Part shown: positions 15,418-21,001 of the stretch, piece after piece | Layout: every line of letters starts with the position of its first letter | Position numbering within the stretch: the first letter of the stretch is position 1 | NCBI GenBank assembly: GCA_029565415.1 | Contig: JAKQOH010000199.1 | Span: forward strand, 1-21,001 | DNA from: Candidatus Rifleibacteriota bacterium | GTDB lineage: Bacteria > Riflebacteria > Ozemobacteria > Ozemobacterales > Ozemobacteraceae | Length of the DNA stretch: 21,001 bases | Reading direction: 5' to 3' | The notes under the pieces: generated by a model | The model's input: the letters and a program-made list of their open reading frames with translations, nothing else | The model's database searches: none | Told to the model about the DNA's origin: nothing | Translations under genes and position numbers: made by a program

Positions 15418-16620
15418 CTATTTGCGAGCCGCCTTGATCCTGCGGAAATCCTCCGTGAGAAGGGGGAGGACTTCCATGACGTCCCCGACGATCCCGTAAT
15501 CCGCGACGCGGAAGATCGGGGCATCGGGATCCTTGTTGATCGCGATGATCAGATCCGACGAGGACATGCCGGCGAGGTGCTGGATCGCCCCCGAGATGCC
15601 GCAGGCGAAGTAGATCTTCGGCCCGACGGTCTTGCCGGTCTGGCCGACCTGGTGCATCACCGGCTCCCAGCCGGCATCCACGACCGCCCGGGAAGCGCCC
15701 ACCGCTCCGCCCAGGACATCCGCGAGCTCCCGGATGGCCCGGAAGTTCTCTGGTTTGCCCATACCGCGGCCACCCGAAACGATGATCTCCGCCTCCTCGA
15801 TGTTGATGCCGCCGGCACAGGTCCTGACGGCGTCGACGAGCCGGACACGGATGTCCTCGGGAGCAGCGCGGAACAGCACCCGCACGATCTCCCCGGAACG
15901 CGCGGCGTCAGGAGCCGGGGCTTTGAACACCCGGGGCCGGACGGTGCCCATCTGGGGCCGGTGATCGGGACAGACGATGTCGGCCATGATGTTGCCGCCG
16001 AACGCGGGACGGGTCCAGACGACCAGTTTTGCCTCGGGATCGATACCGAGGCCGGTGCAGTCGGCGCAGAGGCCGGTTTCGAGCAGGGCGGCGATCCGCG
16101 GCGCCAGATCCCGTCCGTTCGCCGTCGCCCCGATCAGAACCGCCGACGGCCGGCGGTCCCGGCTCAACCCGACGAAGACACGGGCATAGGCATCGGTATT
16201 GTATGTGCTCAGCTCGGGGGCGTCGGCCAGGAAGACCCGGTCCGCACCGCAGGCAAAGACATCCTTCGCCATCGGCTCGACGCCGTGGCCGATCAGAACC
16301 GCCTCGAGCGGTTCTCCCAGGGTGTCGGCCAGCTTGCGGCCCTCCCCGAGGAGCTCGCGGGCAACGCCCTTGACGCGCCCGTCCTCATGCTCGATGAACA
16401 CCCAGATGCCCCGGAAATCCGCCTTGTCGGCAACGGGCGCCCGCTCGGCCGCCTCGCGCGAGATCGCCCCGACCGGGCAGACCGCGACGCAGGCGCCGCA
16501 CATGGTGCACTTGTCCGTGATGACGGCTTTCCCGTCGCGCATCTCGATGGCCTGGAACGGGCACGCCGAAACACAAGCCCCACACCCGATACACGTATCC
16601 TTGTTCACGATGACAGCCAT
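15418..16620 (-). CDS. etfA: Electron transfer flavoprotein alpha subunit with N-terminal ferredoxin domain
   Basis: This 400-residue protein begins with a two-[4Fe-4S] ferredoxin domain: [12 protein letters not shown] (C10, C13, C16, C20) and [12 protein letters not shown] (C38, C41, C44, C48). A typical EtfA/FixB follows from residue 71. The FAD-binding part has [11 protein letters not shown] (308-318), QVGQTGKTV (324-332), [12 protein letters not shown] (341-352) and [10 protein letters not shown] (361-370), all conserved. EtfA passes electrons from the FAD of the alpha subunit between an acyl-CoA dehydrogenase and a second carrier. The added ferredoxin domain also occurs in anaerobic ETFs such as CarE of caffeyl-CoA reductase and suggests direct contact with a ferredoxin or an Fe-S oxidoreductase. 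GGAGG lies 8 bases before the ATG. EtfB ends 16 bases upstream, so the subunits are made together. Confidence 0.93.
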   Translation of the reverse strand: MAVIVNKDTCIGCGACVSACPFQAIEMRDGKAVITDKCTMCGACVAVCPVGAISREAAERAPVADKADFRGIWVFIEHEDGRVKGVARELLGEGRKLADTLGEPLEAVLIGHGVEPMAKDVFACGADRVFLADAPELSTYNTDAYARVFVGLSRDRRPSAVLIGATANGRDLAPRIAALLETGLCADCTGLGIDPEAKLVVWTRPAFGGNIMADIVCPDHRPQMGTVRPRVFKAPAPDAARSGEIVRVLFRAAPEDIRVRLVDAVRTCAGGINIEEAEIIVSGGRGMGKPENFRAIRELADVLGGAVGASRAVVDAGWEPVMHQVGQTGKTVGPKIYFACGISGAIQHLAGMSSSDLIIAINKDPDAPIFRVADYGIVGDVMEVLPLLTEDFRRIKAARK

Positions 16621-16636
16621 GTTCTGTTCCTCCGTG

Positions 16637-17422
16637 TCAGACGATCCCGGCTTCGCCGAGCTTCTGTATCAGCAGAGCGACGGACTCGGCGGCCGAGCCG
16701 GCGCGGATGATCTCCCCCTTCGCCCGGGCCGGCGGAACGAACACGCGCCGCACCTGGGTCGGGGAGCCGTTCAGACCGATCTTTTTCGGGTCCGCCCCGA
16801 TATCCGCGGCCGTCCAGACGGGGATCTGGGCGCGGTTCGCCTTCATGGTGCCCTTGACGGTGGGATATCGCGGCTGGGCGAGAGCCTTCGCGGCGGTGAC
16901 CATCACCGGCATTGCAGCCTCGTAGGTCTCGAAGCCGGTCTCGCTTTCCCGCTCGATCTTCAGGCTCCCGCCAGCCAGCTCGATTTTCACGGCATAGGTG
17001 ACCTGCGGCATGCCGAGCCGGACGGAAATGCCGGGACCGACCTGGGCGGTATCGCCGTCGATCGCCTGCTTGCCGCACAGGATCAGATCGACGGGGCCCA
17101 TTCTGCCGATCGCCGCCGCGAGAGCGTGGCTCGTCGCGAGGGTGTCGGCTCCCGCGAAGGCGCGATCACTGATCAGAACGGCCTCGTCGGCGCCGACGGC
17201 CAGGCACTCCTTCAGCGCCTCCTTCGCCATGGGCGGCCCCATGGTGATCACGCGCACCCGGCCTCCATGCTTTTCCTTCAGCTGCACCGCAGCCTCGAGG
17301 GCGATCCGGTCGAACGGGTTCACGATGCTCGGAACGCCGTCCCGGATCAGCGTGTTCTTCACGGGGTCGATTTTGACCTCGGTCGTGTCGGGCACCTGTT
17401 TGATACAGACGATGATTTCCAT
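16637..17422 (-). CDS. etfB: Electron transfer flavoprotein beta subunit
   Basis: The 261-residue protein matches EtfB/FixA in length and motifs: MEIIVCIKQVPDT at the N terminus, VNPFDRIALEAA (34-45) and the nucleotide-binding loop GKQAIDGDTAQVGPG (117-131). The segment GPPMAKEALKECLAVGADEA (62-81), followed by DRAFAGADTLATS (86-98), resembles the form seen in NADH-using bifurcating EtfB proteins. Mammalian-type EtfB has a different, shorter sequence there. In those proteins the beta subunit carries a second FAD, which splits the electrons from NADH. GAGG lies about 7 bases before the ATG. The gene lies between the dehydrogenase (28-base gap) and etfA (16-base gap) in one operon. Confidence 0.92.
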   Translation of the reverse strand: MEIIVCIKQVPDTTEVKIDPVKNTLIRDGVPSIVNPFDRIALEAAVQLKEKHGGRVRVITMGPPMAKEALKECLAVGADEAVLISDRAFAGADTLATSHALAAAIGRMGPVDLILCGKQAIDGDTAQVGPGISVRLGMPQVTYAVKIELAGGSLKIERESETGFETYEAAMPVMVTAAKALAQPRYPTVKGTMKANRAQIPVWTAADIGADPKKIGLNGSPTQVRRVFVPPARAKGEIIRAGSAAESVALLIQKLGEAGIV

Positions 17423-17450
17423 GATCTGCCTCTTTTGCGTTGCAATCAGT

Positions 17451-18587
17451 TCATTTCAGGAGCGCGCCGCCGATGACCATGCGCTGGACCTGGTTCGTGC
17501 CCTCGTAGATCTGGGTGATTTTTGCATCGCGCATGAACCGCTCGACGGGATACTCGCGGCTGTACCCGTAGCCGCCGAAAATCTGGACGGCATCGGTGGT
17601 GACTTCCATCGCCGTGTCGGAGGCGTACATCTTGGCCATCGCCGCCTCCTTCGAATACGGTTTTCCCGCATCTTTCAGGGCCGCGGCCCGCCATGTCAGC
17701 AGCCGCGCCGCATCCACCTTCGCGGCCATGTCGGCCAGCATGAACGAGATGGCCTGGTTGGCGGCGATGGGTTTGCCGAACTGGACACGCTCCTTCGCAT
17801 ACCTGATCGCGGCGTCGAGGGCGGCCTGAGCCGTCCCCAGGGCCTGAGCCGCGACGCCGATCCGGCCGCCGTCGAGCGTGGCCATGGCGATTTTGAACCC
17901 TTCGCCTTCCTTGCCGAGCAGGTTGGCCACCGGTACCTGGACGTCCTTGAACACCAGCTCCATCGTCTGGGACGAACGGATGCCCATCTTGCGCTCCTTC
18001 TTGCCGAACGAGAAGCCGGGCATGCCCTTTTCCAGGATGAAGGCGGAGATCCCTCGGGTGCCCTTCGCCTTGTCGGTCATCGCGAACACGATGTAGATCT
18101 CGGCTTCGCCGGCATTCGTGATGAACATCTTGGTGCCGTTGAGAATATAGTGATCGCCATTCAAAACCGCCGTGGACTTCTGGCTCGCCGCATCGGTTCC
18201 TGCGCCGGCCTCGGTCAGGCCGAACGCGCCCATCTTCTCGCCCTCGCACAGCGGCGTGAGATACTTCTTCTTCTGTTCCTCGGTTCCGAACGCGAAGATC
18301 GGCCAGGCGCACAGCGAGACCGTCGCCGAGAGGGAGATCCCGATGCCGGAATCGGCGCGGCACAGCTCCTCGATTGCGAGGATGTAGGAAAGCGTGTCGG
18401 CGCCGGCGCCGCCATACTGTTCGGGGAAGCAGATACCGCTCAGCCCGAGCGCGCACATCGCATCGTACAGGGGCCGCGAGAACTCCTCGTGCTCGTCCCG
18501 ATGCTCGGCTCCCGGAGCGAGTTCCTTCTCCGCGAATTCGCGGGCCAGCTTCTGCATCATCTTCTGATCGTCGTTGAGTTCGAACAT
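17451..18587 (-). CDS. Acyl-CoA dehydrogenase, short/medium-chain (Bcd-like)
   Basis: The 378-residue flavoenzyme oxidises an acyl-CoA to the trans-2-enoyl-CoA, or works in reverse in fermenting cells, with EtfAB as partner. The length is that of short-chain and butyryl-CoA dehydrogenases. Motifs are [13 protein letters not shown] (121-133), [14 protein letters not shown] (147-160), the FAD loop around 270-295 and [14 protein letters not shown] (359-372). Glu362 is the expected catalytic base in the Bcd/SCAD position. The start is MFELNDDQ (18585-18587), because AGGAG lies 9 bases upstream; an in-frame extension to 18638 is less likely. It is the first gene of the operon with etfB, etfA and the MaoC-type hydratase. 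The exact chain length of the substrate cannot be deduced. Confidence 0.93.
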   Translation of the reverse strand: MFELNDDQKMMQKLAREFAEKELAPGAEHRDEHEEFSRPLYDAMCALGLSGICFPEQYGGAGADTLSYILAIEELCRADSGIGISLSATVSLCAWPIFAFGTEEQKKKYLTPLCEGEKMGAFGLTEAGAGTDAASQKSTAVLNGDHYILNGTKMFITNAGEAEIYIVFAMTDKAKGTRGISAFILEKGMPGFSFGKKERKMGIRSSQTMELVFKDVQVPVANLLGKEGEGFKIAMATLDGGRIGVAAQALGTAQAALDAAIRYAKERVQFGKPIAANQAISFMLADMAAKVDAARLLTWRAAALKDAGKPYSKEAAMAKMYASDTAMEVTTDAVQIFGGYGYSREYPVERFMRDAKITQIYEGTNQVQRMVIGGALLK

Positions 18588-18709
18588 CGTCGGCTTCTCC
18601 TGTGTTTTGCTTTGCACTTTGTCCCGGCGGTTCCGCATCTGGTCGATGCACCGTCGACACCCCGGACTGCAAGGACCAATGCCCGCATGGCCGGTTCGTT
18701 CGAAATTTC

Positions 18710-18738
18710 ACAATACACCTTTGCGCGCAGTTTTGCAA
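18710..18738 (-). promoter_or_regulatory. Putative sigma70 promoter of the acyl-CoA/ETF operon
   Basis: On the minus strand TTGCAA (18733-18738) and TATTGT (18710-18715) are spaced by exactly 17 bases, each matching at least four of six consensus positions. Transcription would begin near 18703, giving a leader of about 115 bases before ATG 18587. The palindrome at 18745-18761 begins 7 bases upstream of the -35 box. Confidence 0.65.
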
Positions 18739-18744
18739 GAAAAT

Positions 18745-18761
18745 ATTTTGCGTCGCAAAAT
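18745..18761. repeat. Palindromic operator candidate upstream of the acyl-CoA/ETF promoter
   Basis: Eight-base arms ATTTTGCG and CGCAAAAT flank a single T, giving a perfect 17-base inverted repeat. The position just upstream of the -35 box is typical of a binding site for a dimeric regulator. A weaker similar sequence, GCGCGCAAAG, lies between the -35 and -10 boxes. No regulator gene is adjacent. Confidence 0.55.
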
Positions 18762-18967
18762 GTCCATCGGCATCATGCCGCTTCGACGCGAGCGCACTGC
18801 AATATCCCGATGCCGGCCGCACATCACCCCGAACGGAGTTGGAGCCAGCCCCACCACAGGGCATTCCTGGAAGCTGCGTTCTCAGGTGCGCCTGTCGTGC
18901 CCGTGTCACTCGAGAGTGGAACCAGCTCCGCGTCTGGTATATGCTGGATGCCGCACGATTTCCCCGT

Positions 18968-18994
18968 TCATCCGCGTCATCCGTGTCATCTGCG
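18968..18994. repeat. Three tandem 9-base repeats, TCATCYGYG
   Basis: TCATCCGCG (18968-18976), TCATCCGTG (18977-18985) and TCATCTGCG (18986-18994) follow each other without gaps in the noncoding region before mutY. Similar TCATCCGTG/TCATCTGCG strings recur in intergenic DNA of several unrelated environmental bacteria, as far as I recall; their function is unknown. Confidence 0.7.
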
Positions 18995-19068
18995 AATATT
19001 GTCCTCGGTCTGCCTCCCCTTCTCCCATGCTCCGGGGCACAGGAGCTTTGTCCGGACACGAAAGAGCC

Positions 19069-20043
19069 ATGAAAGCAGAATCCACACAGAGAACGATCCT
19101 CACGGAACTTCTGGCCTGGTATGATGCCGCAGGCCGGGATCTCCCCTGGCGCGACACCCGGGATCCCTATGAAATCCTCGTCAGCGAGGTGATGCTCCAG
19201 CAGACCCAGGTGCCGCGCGTGCTGATCCATTATCCGGCCTGGCTCGAACGGTTCCCCACCTGGGAATCCCTCGCTTCTGCCGGCACCGCCGAGGTGATCC
19301 GGGCCTGGGCGGGGCTCGGATACAACCGCCGGGCGCTCGCCCTGCAGGAGATCGCCCGACAAATCGTCAGCCGCGGGCTTCCCCAAAGCGAGGACGAATG
19401 GCTGCAGCTGAAGGGGATCGGCCCCTACACCGCTGCCGCTATGACGGTGTTTGCTCTCGGGAAACACGCCGTCCCGATCGACACGAACATTCGCCGCGTC
19501 GGCGCCCGGCTGCTGCTGGGCCTCCCCCATCCCGAGGCGCCTGGCGCGAGGCGGGAAGGGGGCCGCCGGCGGCCGGATGGCGCAATTCAGGTGGCCCCGT
19601 CTGGTGATGCCCAGCTCAAGCCCGTCCTGGGCAGATTCCTCGAAGGCACCCGGCGGTTCGCGGATCTCGTGCAGGCCCTCTTCGACCTCGCCAGCCGGGT
19701 CTGCCTCAAAAAGCCCCTCTGCACCACCTGCCCGCTCGCCGAGGCATGTCCCGTCAGCACTGGCTTCATCGAGGGCCGCCATCCCGCGCCGGCGCGGACA
19801 TCGGCGGCAAGCCGCGAACGGAAGCACCGCAACAAACCGCATCCCGACCGCATTTTCCGGGGGCGTATCCTGCGCCTGGTGCGGGAAGCTCCTGCCGGGC
19901 TTGGTGTGGCAGGGCTGGGGCCGTTGATCGATCCAGCCTTTGATCCCGATCACGACACGTCCTGGCTCGAGGCCATGATCCGGCGGCTGGCCGACGACGG
20001 GTTGATCATACGCCGGGGCGAGCGGCTGCGGCTTCCCGGCTGA
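19069..20043 (+). CDS. mutY: A/G-specific adenine DNA glycosylase, short form
   Basis: The 324-residue protein removes adenine mispaired with 8-oxoguanine or guanine in DNA, starting base-excision repair. The catalytic core is intact: SEVMLQQTQV with Glu40, helix-hairpin-helix LKGIGPYTAAAM (114-125), and VPIDTNIRRV with Asp138. The iron-sulfur loop is C212, C218, C221, C227, spacing 5-2-5; the usual spacing is 6-2-5. Residues 152-182 are an extra Gly/Arg/Pro-rich stretch. The tail (about 255-324) is RIFRGRILRLVREAP with SWLEAMIRRLADDGLI. It looks like a winged-helix segment and replaces the NUDIX-like domain that reads 8-oxoG in standard MutY. The start ATG 19069 has GAG a few bases upstream; in-frame codons further upstream read through noncoding sequence. 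It is a single gene, divergent from the acyl-CoA operon. Confidence 0.88.
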   Translation: MKAESTQRTILTELLAWYDAAGRDLPWRDTRDPYEILVSEVMLQQTQVPRVLIHYPAWLERFPTWESLASAGTAEVIRAWAGLGYNRRALALQEIARQIVSRGLPQSEDEWLQLKGIGPYTAAAMTVFALGKHAVPIDTNIRRVGARLLLGLPHPEAPGARREGGRRRPDGAIQVAPSGDAQLKPVLGRFLEGTRRFADLVQALFDLASRVCLKKPLCTTCPLAEACPVSTGFIEGRHPAPARTSAASRERKHRNKPHPDRIFRGRILRLVREAPAGLGVAGLGPLIDPAFDPDHDTSWLEAMIRRLADDGLIIRRGERLRLPG

Positions 20044-20109
20044 GCGCGGGAGATTCCCCTTCGGTTGTTCATCCCCACGGCCGATATCCCTAGAGGCCCG
20101 TGCGCCCTA

Positions 20110-20138
20110 TTGTGGAATGCTTGGGCGTTGGATATAAT
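20110..20138 (+). promoter_or_regulatory. sigma70-type promoter of ygeW
   Basis: TTGTGG (20110-20115) and a perfect TATAAT (20133-20138) are separated by exactly 17 bases. Transcription would begin near 20145, about 60 bases before the ATG. It shows that ygeW is transcribed separately from mutY. Confidence 0.75.
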
Positions 20139-20205
20139 CACCTCGTCCCTGCGGTCGAACCATGGTTCGGCGTGTGCGGAAATACATGAAAAAGGAATGG
20201 AGACC

Positions 20206-21001
20206 ATGTCTGATTTGAATTCCCTGCTGAAAGAAATCAAGAGCTACAAGAGCAAGATGTTCGGGAAGGACTTCCTGCTGACCTGGGAAAAGTCCGTCGA
20301 CGAACTGAAGCAGATCCTCGCGATCGCCGACCTGCTCAAACTCATGCGCAGGGAAAATATTTCCGCCCGGTGCTTCGACTCCGGCCTCGCCGTTTCCCTG
20401 TTCCGGGACAACTCGACCCGCACCCGTTTCTCGTTCGCCTCGGCCTGTAACCTGCTGGGCCTCGCCGTCCAGGACCTCGACGAGGGCAAGTCCCAGATCG
20501 CCCACGGTGAGACGGTCCGGGAAACCGCGAACATGATCTCGTTCCTGTCGGAAGTCGTTGGTATTCGCGACGATATGTTTCTTGGCGCCGGCAACACCTA
20601 CATGCGCGAAGTCGGCGAGGCTCTCGACGACGGCTTCAAGCGCGATGTGCTGCCCCAGCGGCCGGCGGTCGTGAACCTCCAGTGCGACATCGACCATCCG
20701 ACCCAGGCGATGGCCGATCTGGCCTGGCTGAAAGAGCATTTCGGCGGCCTGGACAAGCTGAAGGGCAAGAAGATCGCGATGACCTGGGCCTATTCGCCCA
20801 GCTATGGAAAGCCCCTTTCCGTGCCGCAGGGCATCATCGGCCTGATGACCCGGTTCGGTATGGAGGTCTCCCTGGCGCACCCCGAGGGGTACGGGCTCAT
20901 TCCGGACGTCATCAAGGTCGCCAAGAAGAACGCGAAGGAGAGCGGCGGCTCGTTCACCGAGTGCACCAGCATGAAGGAAGCCTTCAAGGGCGCCGACATC
21001 G
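20206..21001 (+). CDS. ygeW: YgeW-type knotted carbamoyltransferase, N-terminal part
   Basis: The first 265 residues are visible; the family is about 395 long and the gene continues past the right edge. Identity to E. coli YgeW is obvious by eye: FRDNSTRTRFSFASA (the carbamoyl-phosphate binding loop), QDLDEGKSQIAHGETVRETA, GAGNTYMREVGEALDDG, NLQCDIDHPTQAMADL and KIAMTWAYSPSYGKPLSVPQ. These belong to the knotted transcarbamylase fold related to ornithine carbamoyltransferase. The amino substrate of YgeW was long unknown; in E. coli and gut anaerobes the gene lies with selenium-dependent hydroxylase, hydantoinase and carbamate kinase genes, pointing to anaerobic purine breakdown. ATG 20206 is preceded by AAGGA at 9 bases. 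It has its own promoter and follows mutY, with no other purine gene in the window. Confidence 0.93.
   Translation, partial: MSDLNSLLKEIKSYKSKMFGKDFLLTWEKSVDELKQILAIADLLKLMRRENISARCFDSGLAVSLFRDNSTRTRFSFASACNLLGLAVQDLDEGKSQIAHGETVRETANMISFLSEVVGIRDDMFLGAGNTYMREVGEALDDGFKRDVLPQRPAVVNLQCDIDHPTQAMADLAWLKEHFGGLDKLKGKKIAMTWAYSPSYGKPLSVPQGIIGLMTRFGMEVSLAHPEGYGLIPDVIKVAKKNAKESGGSFTECTSMKEAFKGADI

Larger units (their letters stand above)
18588..19068. other. Noncoding region between the acyl-CoA operon and mutY
   Basis: About 480 bases hold the divergent control region of the two units. It contains the acyl-CoA operon leader and promoter (18588-18738), an adjacent palindrome (18745-18761) and a triple 9-base repeat (18968-18994). 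I see no gene, tRNA-like structure or terminator in it, and no convincing promoter for mutY; open frames across it have no family resemblance. Confidence 0.6.

Noticed and set aside
18588..19068. A small gene or tRNA in the acd-mutY intergenic region
   Set aside because: Open frames there have no ribosome sites or family resemblance. A GGTTCG string does not sit in a cloverleaf.
17446..19953. An 835-codon minus-strand open frame covering the acyl-CoA dehydrogenase gene, the intergenic region and the reverse of mutY
   Set aside because: It is in a different frame from the dehydrogenase, crosses noncoding DNA and carries no motif. It is a GC-bias artefact.
20206..21001. Ornithine carbamoyltransferase (argF) as identity of the right-edge gene
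   Set aside because: The protein has YgeW-specific segments such as GETVRETANMISF and TWAYSPSYGKPLSVPQ, and its N-terminal region matches YgeW.

Overview
The window is a GC-rich, gene-dense bacterial chromosome segment with 16 protein genes: 14 complete and two cut by the window edges. There are no rRNA or tRNA genes, transposases, phage genes or CRISPR arrays that I can see. Shine-Dalgarno sites of the AGGAGG type and sigma70-like promoters are common. Signal peptides, prepilin-type leaders and a lipobox-like site point to a Gram-negative-type envelope. The mix of clustered pseudopilins, exported coiled-coil proteins, an ETF with a fused ferredoxin domain, a short MutY and a YgeW-type carbamoyltransferase suggests an uncultivated, probably anaerobic or facultative lineage (a Riflebacteria-like phylum is one guess). 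That taxonomic hint is inference only.

Layout. 1-258: end of an HD-domain (p)ppGpp-hydrolase-like gene. 344-777: a cold-shock protein gene with a strong terminator and a long leader. 777-3038 (minus): a cyclic-nucleotide-sensor / MinD-CpaE-like ATPase / TPR fusion. 3192-5314 (plus): two exported proteins, one with a zinc ribbon and one with a bacterial SH3 domain, divergent from the ATPase. 13949 down to 5337 (minus): a seven-gene, about 8.6 kb operon. It encodes two related secreted coiled-coil proteins, a 1370-residue secreted protein, three type IV pilin-like proteins and a membrane-anchored protein. 14161-14949 (plus): a possible lipoprotein. 18587 down to 14951 (minus): a four-gene acyl-CoA oxidation or reduction operon (acyl-CoA dehydrogenase, EtfB, ferredoxin-EtfA, MaoC-type hydratase). 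19069-20043 (plus): a MutY variant. 20206 to the right edge (plus): ygeW.

How the genes work together. The seven-gene operon looks like a minor-pilin/PilY1-type assembly and display module: GspK/PilX-like, PilV-like and PilW-like pseudopilins next to a giant secreted protein. It carries no motor ATPase, platform protein or prepilin peptidase, so it must borrow these from elsewhere in the genome. The companion exported coiled-coil proteins are not part of known minor-pilin operons and are the most novel component. The MinD/CpaE-like fusion could be a positional or signalling protein for such an envelope machine, but only proximity suggests this. In the acyl-CoA operon, the dehydrogenase passes electrons to EtfAB and the hydratase handles the enoyl-CoA. 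EtfB sequence features and the ferredoxin domain on EtfA suggest an electron-bifurcating or ferredoxin-coupled type. A palindrome just upstream of this operon's promoter is a likely operator.
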